A stretch of DNA of 64,000 nucleotides, taken from the NCBI RefSeq assembly GCF_037893015.1, contig NC_133660.1, forward strand, positions 288,087,078 through 288,151,077, given 5' to 3'. Below the pieces are notes generated by a model. It searched no databases. It was not told the DNA's origin and saw only the letters and a program-made list of their open reading frames with translations. Positions 60,600 through 64,000 of the stretch are shown piece after piece. The position numbers were made by a program, and so were the translations under genes. The stretch comes from Macrotis lagotis. Lineage: Eukaryota; Chordata; Mammalia; Peramelemorphia; Peramelidae. Within the stretch, counting starts at the first letter, position 1. Each line of letters opens with the position of its first letter.

Positions 60600-61171
60600 A
60601 AATGAGCTCCTGCAGGTCTTCACCCTTTTTTAATTCATTATAATCTACCTTTCAGGATTTGGATGTCATATAACCTGATAATCTGGGAAACCCATAGTCC
60701 ATTGTGCTTTTACCTGTGAGATGCAGGCAGGGCATCTGGATAAGCCATTAAGGAAACTGTGTCAACTTCTTAGAGAACATCTAAGGAAGACACAACCTCT
60801 ACTGTGGACACAACCCACCCCTCCTGGGTTACTGGTGTCTATCTCCTACACCTTTGGGCATCCTAGTCTGTTATCCAGATGGGGACTCTTAAGGGCAGGT
60901 TCCTGCTGTCTCTTTAGGACCAACATTTTCTCTTATCTCTTATCTCCTCCTGTGGAGGAGAACAGCAGATGAGGAAGAGTTCTCTGCTCCAAAGGGGAAA
61001 AGAAGGATAACAGCAAGGGAGGAATAATAAAGAGGGGACAGCAGAATGACAGAATTTATGCTGAAAACCTGGAATTGGGGAAGCATCTGTTTCAGTTGCT
61101 CTCCAATGGAGTCCATCCCCTAGGTCTTCGAGCCAGGAATTTATGAGGTTGGCATCTGCTGACTTTTCAGG

Positions 61172-61302
61172 TCACCCTCATGATGACTTTATGTACAAGA
61201 AGTCCCAACTGCTGAAGCACAATGAAGGGTGGATCATTCAGGGCTCAGATGCTGAAGAGGACAAGTTCCCAAGAAGCTACTCTGACTATGGCATTTGAAC
61301 AA
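61172..61302 (+). other. Conserved-looking 41-codon segment inside the inverted repeat, unidentified
   Basis: After the acceptor-like tract gcatctgctgacttttcag an open stretch reads GHPHDDFMYKKSQLLKHNEG, then WIIQGSDAEEDKFPRSYSDY, then GI and TGA. The reverse-complement partner near 45510-45630 also follows an acceptor-like cctttgcag but is not open. It may be the remains of a last exon or a retrocopy carried along with the V2R. I do not recognise the protein, and it may be non-coding. Confidence 0.3.
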
Positions 61303-62275
61303 TGAACTTCTCTTTCACCTTGGGTGGTACTTTCTTAGGATGAATAGGTATCAAGGTATCAACTAAAGAACAAAAAAAGCATTAAATTTTCCTGGAAGTA
61401 TTTGCTAATATAGTAGCATCTTTGTTTTGTGTGCTTTCTCACTTTGCTTTCCTAGAATGAGAAGACTCTTGTTCAATGGCTCACCCATTTCCTCAGCTTT
61501 CCCCTAAATGACATACACTGTGCTAGGACACTAATGTTCAGGGTCACAGAAAGATAGAGTGAGGGAAGAAGATGCATGAAATTAGATTGAAAATGGACCA
61601 CTATATTACATCTGGTTTACTCCCTTTAGTTTTCAGAGAAACAATACCAAAATGCCATCAATTTTGGAGATGGAAGAAATAACACAAGAATTTTTTTATT
61701 CCCATCTAAATGGATAAAAGGAGGAGAGAAAAGAGGAGATTTCTTATAGTTGTTGGCTTTGGAATCTTGAATGGAGGATAGTGATCCATTGCTCAGTCTT
61801 TTTTCCAGTCTGGCTGACAGCCCAGGGGGTGGTCTGGTTACTTTTCACCCCAACTGAAAGGAGTCCTTTGTTTATCTTGCTTCCCCCTTCCATCCTATTC
61901 TTGCTATCCTCAGTCCACATCCTGCTAAGTTTCCTCCCACATCTCAGAGTGCCAATCTCAAGCATCGTCCCTTTCATGTTTCCTCTATCTTTTATCAACT
62001 GAAGGGAATGCGAGTAGAAAGATGCGTATTACACAAAAGTTATCTAATCCAATCCTATCATTTTTATGGAGAAGAAAATTGAACCACATACCAAGTAAAG
62101 GATGGGTTAGGAAGTGTCTCAGAGGTTACTTTGTTAAATATTATTTCATGCCATTTTCTTATCTTCATTCTTTGCATTTGACTGTAAGATACTCTGAGGA
62201 ATACCAGCCCACTAGATACTTTCAACGATTCTTGCAAGAAAAGAGGAAGTGAGAAATATTCTTTAATACAATGTT

Positions 62276-62425
62276 AGAGGGGAAACTGGATGGCACAATG
62301 GATATAGCACCAATCCTGGAGTCAGGAGTCCTGAATTCAAATTTGACCTCAGACACTTAATAATTGCCAATCTGTGTGACCCTGGGTTAGTCACTTAGCC
62401 CCATTGCCTTGCAAAAACCAAAAAG
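62276..62425 (+). mobile_element. Marsupial tRNA-derived SINE, diverged
   Basis: Sense copy in the right arm (ggatggcacaatggatatag ... cccattgccttgcaaaaacc). Confidence 0.82.
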
Positions 62426-62759
62426 AAGATACTGTTAGTATGTAAGAACCCAACAAGGCTTCATTTCTACATTTCTCTTTTTTATTGTAAATATTAAATG
62501 TTAGCAATAGGAAAATTTTAGCAGAAGGTTCCCATAAATAATGATCCTTGGAGAAAGAAGGAAGAATTTGGAAAATACAGAGTAAGGCATTACCACTAAT
62601 GACTGATGTGAAGACCCTTCAAAAACTTGGAATGCATCGATCATCAAGCATTTACATAGAATTAATAAAGACATGGTGAAAGAAACTCAGATTGGAAATG
62701 TGAGAGAATCTTAGAGATTCTCTGATCCAAAACTCTCTTTTTAAGAGAGAAGCAAAGAT

Positions 62760-62760
<1 letters not shown>

Positions 62761-62799
<39 letters not shown>

Positions 62800-62820
62800 T
62801 GTGTGTGTGCGCACGCGCAT
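62761..62820. repeat. (GT)n with GC-alternating end
   Basis: GT units with one TCT break, then gtgcgcacgcgcat; almost fully alternating purine-pyrimidine, so potentially Z-DNA-forming. Confidence 0.93.
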
Positions 62821-62929
62821 TAACCAGAATTGTTAAACATAAGTTCAGTGGCTTAAAATCTGAATTCTTTCCACTTTCCTAAATGGGCTCTCCAGTACCT
62901 CTTCCTTACAAAGTATGTTTATTGTGTGC

Positions 62930-63125
62930 ATGTCTTCATGACCCTATCTGGGATTTCCTTGGCAAAGATCCCAGAGGGATTGGTCATTTTCTTCTCCAGC
63001 TCATTTTGCAGGTAAGGAAACTGAGGGAAACAGAATTAAAGGACTTGCCCAGATTCACAGAGCTTACTAAGGACATATTTGAACTCAGCTCCTCTTGCCT
63101 TTATACTATATCCCATATCATCAAC
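62930..63125 (-). mobile_element. MAR-like SINE in 3' flank of second V2R
   Basis: Antisense counterpart of 43376-43582, with catgaccctatctgggattt and ctccagctcattttgcaggt. Confidence 0.75.
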
Positions 63126-63382
63126 TTGTCTGCTTCACAGAGAAGACAAATATTTTTATTTATTCTCATTTTATATTAAACCCCCTTATTCCAAAAAGTA
63201 GGATTTTTCTAAGGACATGCAGTAGATAAATGATGGCACCAAGATGTGAAATGGTCTATTTCCCAGAAAAGGTATCTTTCTAGCACTTTCTTCTCACATT
63301 AGATTGGGTGACAGAATCTCAAATTCAAGGTACTTTTTAATGCTTTGTTAATGAATATGTATTTTTGCCTGTCAGAAAAAGT

Positions 63383-63384
<2 letters not shown>

Positions 63385-63419
<35 letters not shown>
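63385..63419. repeat. (AG)n microsatellite downstream of second V2R
   Basis: About 17 AG units starting about 38 bp past the stop of the - strand V2R, at the place equivalent to the CTTT/CTTC array of the first V2R. Confidence 0.95.
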
Positions 63420-63421
<2 letters not shown>

Positions 63422-63456
63422 AAAAAGTGAGGAAGAACTTGTGAAGACTTTACGTC

Positions 63457-64000
63457 TCAGGAATTAGCTTTCTTTTTCAGCATCCCCAGAGTATTCCTAT
63501 CTGGCCTCAGAAGGACCACATAGCACTTGGGAGCAAATATGCAGGTGAGAATTCCAGCACTGGAGGCCAAGATGGAAAAGATCTCCACGGCCACCATAGC
63601 CTTTCCCTTGGTGCTCTGATATGTGGGCAGAAAGGAGATCCAGACACTACAGAATACAAGCATGCTGAATGTGAGGAACTTGGCTTCATTGAAAGTGTCT
63701 GGAAGATTCCTGGCCAAGAATGCCAGAGAGAAGCTCCCTAAGGCCAGCAAGGCTATGTAGCCCAGCACACAGTAGAAGGCAAGGATGGAGCCCTCATTAC
63801 ATTGAATGACAATAGATCTGCGTTCAGAGTGTTTGTCCATCTCAATAAATGGAGGATGTGTTCCAATCCAGATGCCACAGAGGCACATTTGGATAAGAGA
63901 ACAGATAAAAATGAGAGAATAAGAAGCTGTGGACCCCAGCCACCTCCGGAGCCTGCTCCCTGGCTGGGTGGCCCTAAATGCCAGAACCACCGTGATGGTT
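63457..64000 (-). CDS. Second V2R, 3' part of last exon (runs off window)
   Basis: Partial coding exon of another V2R. Reading leftward from the window edge it encodes [20 protein letters not shown] through helices 4-7 to LKKKANS and a TGA at 63459-63457. No stop interrupts the visible 181 codons. By my residue count it differs from the first V2R at 21 of 177 aligned positions (about 88% identity), so it is a close paralogue. It points toward the first gene, giving a convergent, tail-to-tail pair with about 20.7 kb between stop codons. The start and exons 1-5 lie outside, so whether the whole gene is intact cannot be judged. Confidence 0.93.
   Translation of the reverse strand, partial: TITVVLAFRATQPGSRLRRWLGSTASYSLIFICSLIQMCLCGIWIGTHPPFIEMDKHSERRSIVIQCNEGSILAFYCVLGYIALLALGSFSLAFLARNLPDTFNEAKFLTFSMLVFCSVWISFLPTYQSTKGKAMVAVEIFSILASSAGILTCIFAPKCYVVLLRPDRNTLGMLKKKANS

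Larger units (their letters stand above)
60600..64000 (-). repeat. Right arm of the inverted segmental duplication
   Basis: Reverse-complement partner of 42256-46230. From right to left it carries the second V2R exon, a short 3' flank, the AG microsatellite (63385-63419), the aacaaagcatta homologue (about 63290-63355), a MAR-like SINE (62930-63125) and the distal block at 60600-61320. The window end cuts the arm, so its full length is unknown. Confidence 0.85.

Noticed and set aside
1-64000. CRISPR arrays, phage, toxin or other prokaryotic systems
   Set aside because: No regularly spaced repeats or prokaryotic genes; the regular repeats are eukaryotic microsatellites and SINEs.

Overview
This window is vertebrate genomic DNA, almost certainly from a marsupial. 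It is AT-rich and intron-rich. It carries at least seventeen copies of the marsupial tRNA-derived SINE (5' part like ggggcagctaggtgg, 3' end like gccttgcaaaaacc), along with marsupial-type LINE-1, ORF1-only (HAL1-like) LINE derivatives and MIR/MAR-like SINEs. The SINE 3' end gccttgcaaaaa suggests a dasyurid (Tasmanian devil, antechinus or dunnart kind) more than an opossum, but the species cannot be fixed by eye.

Main gene: one vomeronasal type-2 receptor (V2R, class C GPCR pheromone receptor) on the + strand from 2282 to 42792. All six coding exons of the canonical V2R layout are present: 2282-2526, 13132-13423, 28775-29575, 35633-35851, 36977-37100 and 41888-42792. Every intron is GT-AG, exon phases match, the fifth exon has the family's diagnostic 124 bp, and the joined frame is 861 codons plus stop with no interruption. 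The gene looks intact.

Second gene: the right edge holds the 3' part of the last exon of another V2R on the - strand (stop at 63457, running off the window at 64000). The two receptors are convergent, tail to tail, and about 88% identical over the shared 177 residues by my count. The similarity continues past the stop codons into the 3' flanks, including a shared MAR-like SINE and a distal block near 45.5-46.2 kb and 60.6-61.3 kb. The V2R ends are therefore two arms of an inverted segmental duplication of at least 3.4-4 kb around a spacer of about 14 kb.

Layout: 1-2281 upstream flank with a TA microsatellite and a duplicated copy of the exon 1 tail; 2.5-13.1 kb intron 1, with an antisense retrocopy of the mitochondrial gene COA8 (7.86-8.48 kb), SINEs and CR1/L2-type LINE pieces; 13.4-28.8 kb intron 2, mostly nested LINE-1 and HAL1-like elements, one HAL1 carrying three SINE-derived modules; 29.6-35.6 kb intron 3, with a degraded pogo/Tigger-like DNA transposon and microsatellites; 35.9-37.0 kb intron 4; 37.1-41.9 kb intron 5, with an old LINE copy holding a solo LTR; 42.8-63.5 kb intergenic, with a long CTTT/CTTC microsatellite, SINEs and rearranged LINE-1 copies. 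I saw no CRISPR array, rRNA, convincing tRNA gene or prokaryotic feature, and no clearly novel biological system. The unusual points are the inverted V2R duplication with a 107-bp identical tract, the COA8 retrocopy, the duplicated exon 1 donor region and the SINE-carrying HAL1.
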